DNA of 5,088 bases from Bacteroidia bacterium (GTDB lineage: Bacteria > Bacteroidota > Bacteroidia > UKL13-3). A program made the position numbers and the translations under genes. The stretch lies in contig JACFNJ010000039.1 of assembly GCA_019454865.1 (NCBI GenBank), positions 1-5,088 on the forward strand, given 5' to 3'. Of this stretch, positions 1 to 5,088 are shown in pieces; positions within the stretch are counted from its first letter, which is position 1; the number at the start of each line of letters is the position of its first letter. A model generated the notes under the pieces. The model saw only the letters and a program-made list of their open reading frames with translations, ran no database searches and was not told the origin of the DNA.

Positions 1-1
1 T

Positions 2-1483
2 TCTTTAAAATTAGTAAAAAATGCAACTCCTGCTATTGCAAGTATCAGTAATACATCTGGCATTTCAGTTGCGGTAGATGGCTCAAATTATGGTAGCTCC
101 ACAATTACTGGGGGTAAAATCAATTACTCAGTAAATAACGGTGCTGCTGTTACAACTTCATTTACAACTAGTGTTTCACCAAGTGGTGGAATTTCAACAA
201 TTACTTCTACTACTAAATATGTTGCTCAAGCTGCAGATGCCGGAACAGATAAAACATTTAAAGTTTGGATAACAGAAATAAATGGTGGTGCTGATGCAAG
301 TGATACATTAACCTTCTCAGTATTTATCAATAAAGGTGTGTTTGGTACCAAAAATGTATTTGTTGAAGAAGGTTCAGGAGCTTGGTGTGGTTGGTGCCCT
401 GATGGACACTTCCGTTTGCACGATATATTAAATGCAAACCCAACAAATGTAGTTGGTGTTGTTCACCATAATAATGATGGAATGGCAACTACAGAAGGTA
501 ATACAATTAATACTGCTTTTGCTACAGGTTATCCTTATGGTGTTGTTGATCGTGTTACCTTTAGTGATCAAGAAGAAGCAGGGCTAAACCGTGGATTATG
601 GGCTGGTAAAGTTACTGAAAGATTAAATGCTCCTACACCTGTAAATGTAACTGTAACAGATAGAACATACAATACTACTACAAGAACAGTAAACTTTAAG
701 GTAAAAGCTAAATTTGTTGATTACTCAAAAGGAGATTATCGCATTAATGCTTACATAATTGAGAATAATGTACGTGGTCCTAAAATAAGTGCAACTAGTA
801 CTACTTGGAATCAAAGTAATTACATGTCATCACAACAAGGTGGGGCTACAAGTTATCAAGCATTAAAAGATTTGCCTCCTAAAATTGTGGGTTATTACCA
901 TCAACATGTAGTACGTAAAGTTTTATCTGGTGATTGGGGAACAACAGGAGTTATTCCTGCAATTGCAGCAGAAGGTGGTGAATATGTAAAAGATTATACA
1001 TGGACAATTCCTGCCGAAGGCGTAATTACTTATGATGCTGCAGATGGAAACATTTCAGAGGAGTATCGTTCTACCGTTACAGGTCCTGGTATTAATAAAC
1101 ACTATGATATGAAAATTGTTGCGTTTGTATCTAAATATAGCGCAGATTTAAAAGGTCATGAAGTACTTAATGTGGTTGAAGTTCCTTTAGCATGGAATAC
1201 TGGTGTTGAAGAAGAAGCTGCTAAAACAATGCCTGCTACAGTTTACCCCAATCCTACAAGTGGCATTACTTCAATTAACTTTAATTCTAATGTAACAGGA
1301 AATATCTCTATTGCAGTAATGGATATTACCGGTAAAAAAGTAATGGATGTTACCTCAGGTGTATTTGCAAAAGGTGAGCATACCTTGTATTTTGATGCAA
1401 CTAACTTAAATAATGGCGTTTACTTTGTGGCTATTAAAGGCGACAAGGAAAGTGCTACTGCTCGTTTAGTTATTGCAAAATAA
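2..1483 (+). CDS. Omp28-family secreted protein with T9SS C-terminal sorting domain (5' truncated)
   Basis: The reading frame is open from the window edge, so the start and any signal peptide lie outside; 493 residues are visible. Residues about 1-112 are Ser/Thr/Gly-rich beta-type sequence resembling an Ig-like or CARDB-like module. From about residue 119 comes an Omp28-related domain with a thioredoxin-like GAWCGWCPDG motif (Cys129, Cys132) and a YPYGVVDR segment (177-184, Pro178) that could be the cis-proline loop. Residues 414-493 form a type A T9SS sorting domain: VYPNPTSG at 414, DITGKKV at 441, NGVYFV at 471, and a basic end. Known of such cargo: Sec export, then T9SS crosses the outer membrane, the domain is removed and the protein is released or surface-anchored. 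A thiol-disulfide role is inferred only from CGWC; the family has no firm function. The GTG at 338 is an internal codon, not the start. A strong hairpin follows the stop. Confidence 0.9.
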   Translation, partial: SLKLVKNATPAIASISNTSGISVAVDGSNYGSSTITGGKINYSVNNGAAVTTSFTTSVSPSGGISTITSTTKYVAQAADAGTDKTFKVWITEINGGADASDTLTFSVFINKGVFGTKNVFVEEGSGAWCGWCPDGHFRLHDILNANPTNVVGVVHHNNDGMATTEGNTINTAFATGYPYGVVDRVTFSDQEEAGLNRGLWAGKVTERLNAPTPVNVTVTDRTYNTTTRTVNFKVKAKFVDYSKGDYRINAYIIENNVRGPKISATSTTWNQSNYMSSQQGGATSYQALKDLPPKIVGYYHQHVVRKVLSGDWGTTGVIPAIAAEGGEYVKDYTWTIPAEGVITYDAADGNISEEYRSTVTGPGINKHYDMKIVAFVSKYSADLKGHEVLNVVEVPLAWNTGVEEEAAKTMPATVYPNPTSGITSINFNSNVTGNISIAVMDITGKKVMDVTSGVFAKGEHTLYFDATNLNNGVYFVAIKGDKESATARLVIAK

Positions 1484-1504
1484 TTTATAGATTTAATTAA
1501 TATT

Positions 1505-1541
1505 AAAAAAGCAGCTTCGAATATTTCGGAGCTGCTTTTTT
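1505..1541. terminator. Bidirectional intrinsic terminator
   Basis: A 17-nt left arm (1505-1521) pairs with 1525-1541 around a 3-nt loop (TAT), with a single T-G mismatch or wobble. The core GCAGCT/AGCTGC is GC-rich within AT-rich DNA. It is flanked by six A on the left and six T on the right, so it reads as a hairpin plus U-tract on either strand. It starts 21 bp after the stop of the Omp28-family gene and lies 106 bp beyond the stop of the convergent minus-strand gene, so it probably ends both transcripts. Confidence 0.9.
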
Positions 1542-1647
1542 AATGAATTTTCAGTGGTATTACTTTTCTTTTTTAAAACTAAATTCAATTTCTAAAGTAT
1601 ATTTATATACTCTACAATTTAAGTACATGAAAAATATGGTGCTCTAA

Positions 1648-2634
1648 TTAGAACGGAAAGTTTATGCTTTCCGGCAAAATAAATTCATTACTTACTTCAT
1701 CAATTAAGAAGCTTATTGGAGCATTTGGAAATTTAATAATATCTTTTTTCTGAATACCCCAAGGTTGCCAATATTGTGAAAGTACTTGTGAAAACATTTC
1801 GTCATCCCATAACATTGCAAGTGCTTTTTTTTGTTCTGTTGGTATAAATTCAATTTCTACTTTGTTGTTTATTAAATTAATTTGGAATTTAAATTGACTT
1901 TGTAAAAGGTAGTTGGTGTATATATATCGTGCACATAATTCTTCAAACTGAATAGGATGTAAAACAGCAGTGTCAATTTTTTTGACAATTTCCATTTGTT
2001 CATTTTTTACAATTCCATTATCCATTAGGCAAGCTACTATCCCAAAATTCTTCATTCCTAAGAAAAATACTAAATTAACAGTATCGTCTTTGTAATTAAA
2101 TACATCTTCTGAGTATTTTGTATTAACTATACAAATACTACAAGGCAAGTTATTTTTAAATGTAACAGGATAAATGATGGATTGAAGATAAAGTTGTAAA
2201 ATACTGAATCTGTTTTGTAGTGTAGTTGAAATTTTAAAAGTGTCCTGTCTTCTTTTTGCTTTTTCAAGTTCAAAACTTATATCGTGATATAATATTCCAT
2301 AAATAATTTTACTCATCCATACAAGCAACCTATTCTCATTTAAATTTTTTAATGAATTAATGCCATTTTCAAATGCAAATTCTATTTCGGTTTCAAGTGT
2401 ATCAAACGCTTGTTTAACTTTAATGCTACATGGAAGCTTTAAATCTGAATAGGAAACAGAAGTAAAACTATCCATCATTTTAAATTTTTTTTCCCGTAAT
2501 GAAAAACGTTTCATTAACCATTCCGGAAATACAGATATATATTCAACATTGTCTTTTAGATTTTCTCCGGTAAGAAAACAAGTAGTTGGAGTAAATTGTA
2601 AATCTATGAATGGATTGAAATAAGGTGATGACAT
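1648..2634 (-). CDS. Conserved hypothetical protein, possible degenerate HNH/zinc-ribbon fold
   Basis: The product is 328 aa with no signal peptide or clear membrane segment, so probably cytoplasmic. I recognise it only as a type of uncharacterised Bacteroidota protein. The N-terminus keeps the outline of HNH-type proteins that read CxxC...EHxFPxWL...LPxCxxCN...LE. Here that is CFLTG (Cys19), EYISVFPEWLMKRF (31-44), LPCSIKV (67-73, Cys69) and a helical LETEIEFAF (80-88), then LLVWMSKIIYGIL (103-115). One Cys of each CxxC pair and the catalytic His are missing, so nuclease activity seems unlikely; this is an inference from motif layout. The C-terminal half has a conserved-looking block, KNFGIVACLMDNG, then LHPIQFEELCARYIYTNYLL. 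The ATG was chosen because the NPFIDL start looks native to the family. It lies 10 bp after the asparaginase stop, so it is probably the last gene of that transcript; there is no Shine-Dalgarno. Confidence 0.8.
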   Translation of the reverse strand: MSSPYFNPFIDLQFTPTTCFLTGENLKDNVEYISVFPEWLMKRFSLREKKFKMMDSFTSVSYSDLKLPCSIKVKQAFDTLETEIEFAFENGINSLKNLNENRLLVWMSKIIYGILYHDISFELEKAKRRQDTFKISTTLQNRFSILQLYLQSIIYPVTFKNNLPCSICIVNTKYSEDVFNYKDDTVNLVFFLGMKNFGIVACLMDNGIVKNEQMEIVKKIDTAVLHPIQFEELCARYIYTNYLLQSQFKFQINLINNKVEIEFIPTEQKKALAMLWDDEMFSQVLSQYWQPWGIQKKDIIKFPNAPISFLIDEVSNEFILPESINFPF

Positions 2635-2644
2635 TTATGAAGAG

Positions 2645-3682
2645 TTAAAAAATTGTTTTAAAAGATTCAGCAATGGACTCTTTAAATTTAGCGTTAACAG
2701 TTACATTCCCTGTAATAAGTTTGTTGAAGTTAGTAAGTGGTTCATCCAGATATTTATTTAAAGGAACTAGTTCTTCTTTTGAAAATATATTGCTTGCATC
2801 AACTATGGCTTGAGCAACGATATATTGTGGTAACATTTTTCCATCGTCAATTTTAATGCATACACCTAATTTTTGATTAGTAAATGTCATGCAAAAAATA
2901 CCCTCAGCACCTGTTTTACCAATAATTTTTGGAGCAGTAATTTTCATCATATCTGTGCAATACCGATTTGTTCCGGCTATCATATTTGGAAATTTGGATA
3001 CTGCATCAACTACAATCTTACAAGCATCTTGAATAGCTTTAGGCAAATGCTTGTTGCTTATTAAATTTTTATAAGCTATTGCTTGGTTTAAAACCGGAAT
3101 ACTGAATATTGGTGCACTACATCCATCCAAAGCTGTTGTCATTTTTTCAATTGGGTATTCATACATAATTGAACAAGTCTCTTTGATTAGCTGCTGAAGT
3201 GGATGATTAGGATTGATGTAATCATTGATTTGCCAATTCATTAATTTACACATTGCAAGCATACCTGCATGTTTGCCACTACAATTGTTATGTATGTGAT
3301 GTGGTTTAATGCCTAATTTTATTAGTGCATCAGCCTCTTTTCTATTGGTAGGGTACTGTGCACCACAATTTAAATTTTCTTTAGTTAAGCCAATTTTATC
3401 TAATATGGAATTTACCACATGTAAATGTTCTTGTTCTGCATTATGTGAGCCACACATAATTGCAATTTCTTCAAGTGTAAATCCAAACTTTTCAATTCCA
3501 CCATGTATTATCAATGGTAAAACTTGCAATAGTTTCATTGCACTTCTAGGATAGCATATTTGATTAACATTACCACAACTGAAAACTATTTCATTATTTT
3601 CATTAACAATGCAAACAACACCTCGATGAAAACTCTCCAAAACATCGGAGCGATAAATATCTACTAAAACTGGATTACTCAT
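2645..3682 (-). CDS. L-asparaginase, Rhizobium etli (asparaginase II / class 3) type
   Basis: The enzyme hydrolyses L-asparagine to L-aspartate and ammonia, presumably in the cytoplasm because no signal peptide is visible. At 345 aa it is slightly shorter than the 367-aa R. etli enzyme. All residues assigned to the zinc-dependent active site of that structure have counterparts here: SxxK in YPRSAMKLLQ (Ser47, Lys50), CGSHN (Ser79), NNCSGKHAGM (Cys134, Lys137), LDGCSAP (Cys188) and IGKTGAEGIF (Lys256). The N-terminal VDIYRSDVLESFHRG is also typical. It is unrelated in sequence to the E. coli AnsA/AnsB and plant-type families. The ATG lies just upstream of this conserved start. Downstream is the HNH-like hypothetical gene at 10 bp; upstream, 91 bp away, is the YciO-type gene. 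The complete motif set argues for an active enzyme. In vivo substrate preference, including any glutaminase side activity, cannot be read from sequence. Confidence 0.94.
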   Translation of the reverse strand: MSNPVLVDIYRSDVLESFHRGVVCIVNENNEIVFSCGNVNQICYPRSAMKLLQVLPLIIHGGIEKFGFTLEEIAIMCGSHNAEQEHLHVVNSILDKIGLTKENLNCGAQYPTNRKEADALIKLGIKPHHIHNNCSGKHAGMLAMCKLMNWQINDYINPNHPLQQLIKETCSIMYEYPIEKMTTALDGCSAPIFSIPVLNQAIAYKNLISNKHLPKAIQDACKIVVDAVSKFPNMIAGTNRYCTDMMKITAPKIIGKTGAEGIFCMTFTNQKLGVCIKIDDGKMLPQYIVAQAIVDASNIFSKEELVPLNKYLDEPLTNFNKLITGNVTVNAKFKESIAESFKTIF

Positions 3683-3690
3683 TTCGTGTG

Positions 3691-3722
3691 CAAAAGTATA
3701 TGTATTGTGATTGATTTTTGAA
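3691..3722 (-). promoter_or_regulatory. Possible weak promoter for the asparaginase gene
   Basis: On the minus strand TACTTTTG (3698-3691) matches the Bacteroidota -7 element TANNTTTG. It is preceded at 20 nt by TTCA (3722-3719), a poor match to the -33 TTTG. The predicted transcript would start within a few bases of the ATG, so it would be almost leaderless. This weakens the call; read-through from the YciO-type gene is an equally good explanation. Confidence 0.25.
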
Positions 3723-3773
3723 GAATTGATACATTATTATAGGAAGATAAAGCGTTGTATAGTAGCAATACTC

Positions 3774-4388
3774 TTATTGATTTAAAATTCCTTTGCCTTC
3801 ACGAATTATTTTTATCTCATCATTAGTAGAATCAATAATTGTAGAAGCAATATTATCTCCAAATCCACCATCAATTACAGCATCTACAATGTGTTCAAAT
3901 TTGTTATGAATTTCAACCGGGTCAGTCATATACTCTAAAATTTCATCATCGTGATGAATTGTAGTAACCACAAGTGGAATTCCAATTTCAGCAATTAGTG
4001 TTTGTGCTATAATGTTATCCGGTACTCTAATACCAATAGTCTTTTTGGGATAACCAAAATGATGTGAAATGTTGTTGTTGGAGTTAAGTATAAAAGTAAA
4101 TGGTCCGGGCAGGTTATTTTTTAATAATCGGAAAACAGACTTGTCAATATGGGAAGTATATTCAGAAATGTTTGAAAGATTAGTGCACAATAAAGAGAAG
4201 TTTGTTTTCTCTATTTTTTTACCTGAAATCTTTGCCATACGTTCTATTGCTTTTTTTCTGTCCATTCTACAAGCAAGCGCATATATCGTATCTGTAGGAA
4301 TTATAATTACACCATTTGCATCCAAAAGCTGCACTAACTTTTTTAAGTCTCTTTGATTTGGATTTTTGGGGTGTAATTCAATTATCAT
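3774..4388 (-). CDS. Sua5/YrdC/YciO family protein, YciO-type
   Basis: The product is 204 aa, close to E. coli YciO (206 aa), and is a single YrdC domain with no C-terminal Sua5 domain. The N-terminal IELHPKNPNQRD matches the YciO start, fixing the ATG. Seen next are IIIPTDTIYALACR (28-41), NFSLLCTNLSNISEY (63-77), FRLLKNNLPGPFTFIL (86-101), KKTIGIRVPDN (115-125), STIID near the end and IIREGKG. The wider family includes TsaC/Sua5, which make threonylcarbamoyl-AMP from threonine, bicarbonate and ATP for tRNA t6A37. The KxRxxxK motif of those enzymes is replaced by GKKIEKT (56-62), and the STSAN loop reads TTIHH (142-146). It is therefore better called YciO-like than TsaC; its role is uncertain, with RNA or nucleotide binding the cautious guess. 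It is the first of three minus-strand genes and faces the divergent histone-like gene. Confidence 0.9.
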   Translation of the reverse strand: MIIELHPKNPNQRDLKKLVQLLDANGVIIIPTDTIYALACRMDRKKAIERMAKISGKKIEKTNFSLLCTNLSNISEYTSHIDKSVFRLLKNNLPGPFTFILNSNNNISHHFGYPKKTIGIRVPDNIIAQTLIAEIGIPLVVTTIHHDDEILEYMTDPVEIHNKFEHIVDAVIDGGFGDNIASTIIDSTNDEIKIIREGKGILNQ

Positions 4389-4462
4389 GTTGCTAATATA
4401 GTTTATCTAAAAAATGTATTGGTATATTGTTGAATAAATATTTTTTTATGTTTTAAAATATT

Positions 4463-4548
4463 AAACACAATCAAAAAATTCTTTTCATTTCTTTCTTCTT
4501 ATATTCAAAATTAGGTTACTATTAATAAACAAATTAACGATTGTGTTT
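4463..4548. repeat. 10-bp inverted repeat in the intergenic region
   Basis: AAACACAATC at 4463-4472 is the exact reverse complement of GATTGTGTTT at 4539-4548. The arms are 66 bp apart and flank the candidate minus-strand promoter at 4506-4533. This could be a paired operator, but a match of this length in 20% G+C sequence may also arise by chance. Confidence 0.4.
4506..4533 (-). promoter_or_regulatory. Candidate promoter for the YciO-type gene and genes downstream
   Basis: On the minus strand TTTG (4533-4530) is followed after 16 nt by TAATTTTG (4513-4506), an exact TANNTTTG. The spacer is slightly shorter than the usual 17-23 nt. Transcription would begin near 4500 and leave an untranslated leader of about 110 nt before the ATG at 4388. 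It is the best match I found upstream of that gene. Confidence 0.4.
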
Positions 4549-4596
4549 TGTAAAATATACATTCAATAATTTTAAAAATAAATTACAAGATTGTGT
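4539..4596. repeat. Direct repeat GATTGTGT, 50 bp apart
   Basis: GATTGTGT occurs at 4539-4546 and again at 4589-4596, start to start exactly 50 bp. The first copy is also the right arm of the 10-bp inverted repeat, so the motif is present three times in both orientations within about 130 bp. The spacing would put the two copies on nearly the same face of the helix. Possible regulator sites; no regulator can be named. Confidence 0.3.
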
Positions 4597-4893
4597 AATG
4601 AATTTAAATTTTCATAAAGCATATTTTAATGTTTTATTTCTTTCTTTGAATTAATATCCATTAAGTGAAATCGCTTGTAAAATCAATATATATAGAGGAT
4701 TTTGAATTGATAGAAAATATTAATTGAAAGCAACAGTTTTGTTGTGTGAATATTTTGTGGCTAATATTTTTGGTTAAGTAATTTAAAAATAAAAACGCTT
4801 AAAACTTTCTATCATCAATATGTTTGCATATCTTATGTATGGTTATCAACATGTAAAACATATACGTTCAAAATGAATGAAGTTAATCACCTA

Positions 4894-4923
4894 TTGTAAA
4901 TTATTTTCTCTCTTATAAATTTG
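4894..4923 (+). promoter_or_regulatory. Bacteroidota-type promoter of the histone-like gene
   Basis: TTG at 4894-4896 and TAAATTTG at 4916-4923 are separated by exactly 19 nt, a full match to the TTG-N19-TANNTTTG form described for Bacteroidota sigma-A promoters. The expected start is near 4927-4930, giving a leader of about 30 nt before the ATG at 4959. The leader is A-rich and has no Shine-Dalgarno sequence, as is usual in this phylum. Confidence 0.75.
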
Positions 4924-4938
4924 TTCGTGTAATCAATC

Positions 4939-4952
4939 AAAAATTAATTTTT
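4939..4952. repeat. 14-bp perfect palindrome in the 5' leader
   Basis: AAAAATTAATTTTT is fully self-complementary and ends 6 bp before the ATG of the histone-like gene. It could be a protein-binding site or simply an A-rich translation enhancer next to a T run. A hairpin would be weak because the palindrome has no loop and only A-T pairs. Confidence 0.4.
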
Positions 4953-4958
4953 AAAAAC

Positions 4959-5088
4959 ATGGCAACTAAAAAAACAACTGCAAAGAAAGCTGCTCCTAAA
5001 AAAGCTGCTGCAAAGAAAGCTGCTCCTAAAAAGGCTGCTGCAAAGAAAGCTGCTCCTAAAAAGGCTGCTGCAAAGAAAGCTGCTCCTA
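4959..5088 (+). CDS. Histone H1-like Lys/Ala/Pro-rich DNA-binding protein (3' truncated)
   Basis: Forty-three codons are visible before the window ends. The protein opens MATKKTTAKK and continues as a ten-residue repeat, AKKAAPKKAA, seen three times in full and once in part. This composition, about 40% Lys with Ala and Pro, is that of bacterial histone H1-like tails (Hc1-like, AlgP C-terminus), which bind DNA without base specificity and help compact the nucleoid. No globular domain is visible; one may follow the tail or the whole protein may be disordered. The start is supported by the promoter about 35 bp upstream and the A-rich leader. Ribosomal or translation-factor proteins with Lys/Ala extensions are a less likely alternative, since the repeat begins at residue 8. 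The gene is divergent from the YciO-type gene. Confidence 0.85.
   Translation, partial: MATKKTTAKKAAPKKAAAKKAAPKKAAAKKAAPKKAAAKKAAP
4980..5088 (+). repeat. 30-bp in-frame tandem repeat
   Basis: The unit starts GCAAAGAAAGCTGCTCCTAA and encodes AKKAAPKKAA. Copies lie at 4980-5009, 5010-5039 and 5040-5069, with a fourth cut off at 5070-5088. Copies 2 and 3 are identical; copy 1 differs only by AAA for AAG in one Lys codon. Because the unit is 10 codons long, gain or loss of a copy keeps the frame. Confidence 0.95.

Larger units (their letters stand above)
4389..4893. other. AT-rich divergent intergenic region without genes
   Basis: About 500 bp separate the YciO-type start from the core promoter of the histone-like gene. 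A hand count over 4441-4920 gives about 20% G+C. No frame of useful length, tRNA or strong hairpin is visible. It contains a candidate minus-strand promoter and short repeats (listed separately), plus further plus-strand TANNTTTG matches at 4765-4772 (TATTTTTG, with TTG 20 nt upstream at 4742-4744) and 4819-4826 (TATGTTTG, no good -33). These may be secondary promoters or chance matches in T-rich DNA. Confidence 0.7.

Noticed and set aside
338..340. GTG as a possible start of the Omp28-family gene
   Set aside because: The frame is open to the window edge and the upstream residues form a plausible Ig-like module continuous with the Omp28 domain; the true start is outside the window.
1596..1611. 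AGTATA-TTTA-TATACT hairpin as a minus-strand terminator
   Set aside because: The stem is six pairs with only one G-C and no convincing U-tract; the hairpin at 1505-1541 is a far better terminator.
2873..3554. Plus-strand open frames inside the asparaginase gene
   Set aside because: They lie antisense to a gene with a full set of family motifs, and their translations show no recognisable domain.
4731..4744. CAACA-GTTT-TGTTG hairpin in the intergenic region
   Set aside because: A five-pair stem with no U-tract or conserved context is expected by chance in a region of this size.
4873..4899. Eight-codon open frame upstream of the histone-like gene as a leader peptide
   Set aside because: It overlaps the predicted promoter and lies upstream of the expected transcription start, so it would not be on the mRNA.
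4389..4958. Search for a CRISPR array, tRNA, small RNA or insertion-sequence end in the intergenic region
   Set aside because: No regularly spaced repeats, cloverleaf, strong structured hairpin or flanking duplications could be seen.

Overview
The window looks like chromosomal DNA from a low-GC member of the Bacteroidota. Four signs agree. A secreted protein ends in a type IX secretion (T9SS) type A sorting domain. The genes have A-rich leaders with no Shine-Dalgarno sequence. One start is preceded by an exact TTG-N19-TANNTTTG promoter, the form used by the Bacteroidota primary sigma factor. The window ends in a Lys/Ala/Pro-rich histone-H1-like gene of a kind common in this phylum. I cannot name a genus.

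Layout. Positions 2-1483 (+) hold the 3' part of a large secreted protein: an Ig-like segment, an Omp28-family thioredoxin-like domain with a CGWC motif, and the T9SS sorting domain. A strong 17-bp hairpin at 1505-1541, with A and T tracts on its two sides, can terminate transcription from both directions. Three minus-strand genes follow, transcribed from right to left: a YciO-type Sua5/YrdC/YciO protein (3774-4388), a Rhizobium etli-type L-asparaginase (2645-3682), and an uncharacterised protein that looks like a decayed HNH/zinc-ribbon protein (1648-2634). The asparaginase and the uncharacterised gene are 10 bp apart and are probably co-transcribed. The YciO gene is 91 bp upstream and may share the transcript. 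Positions 4389-4958 are a very AT-rich divergent intergenic region with candidate promoters for both sides and a few short repeats. From 4959 (+) the histone-H1-like gene begins and runs off the window inside a 30-bp (10-codon) tandem repeat.

How the genes fit together. I see no single pathway. The window is mostly ordinary housekeeping and envelope content. The least understood parts are the uncharacterised HNH-like relic paired with the asparaginase, the YciO-type protein that lacks the usual KxRxxxK motif of TC-AMP synthases, and the near-identical repeats of the histone-like gene. I found no convincing undescribed defence, mobile or CRISPR-like system.
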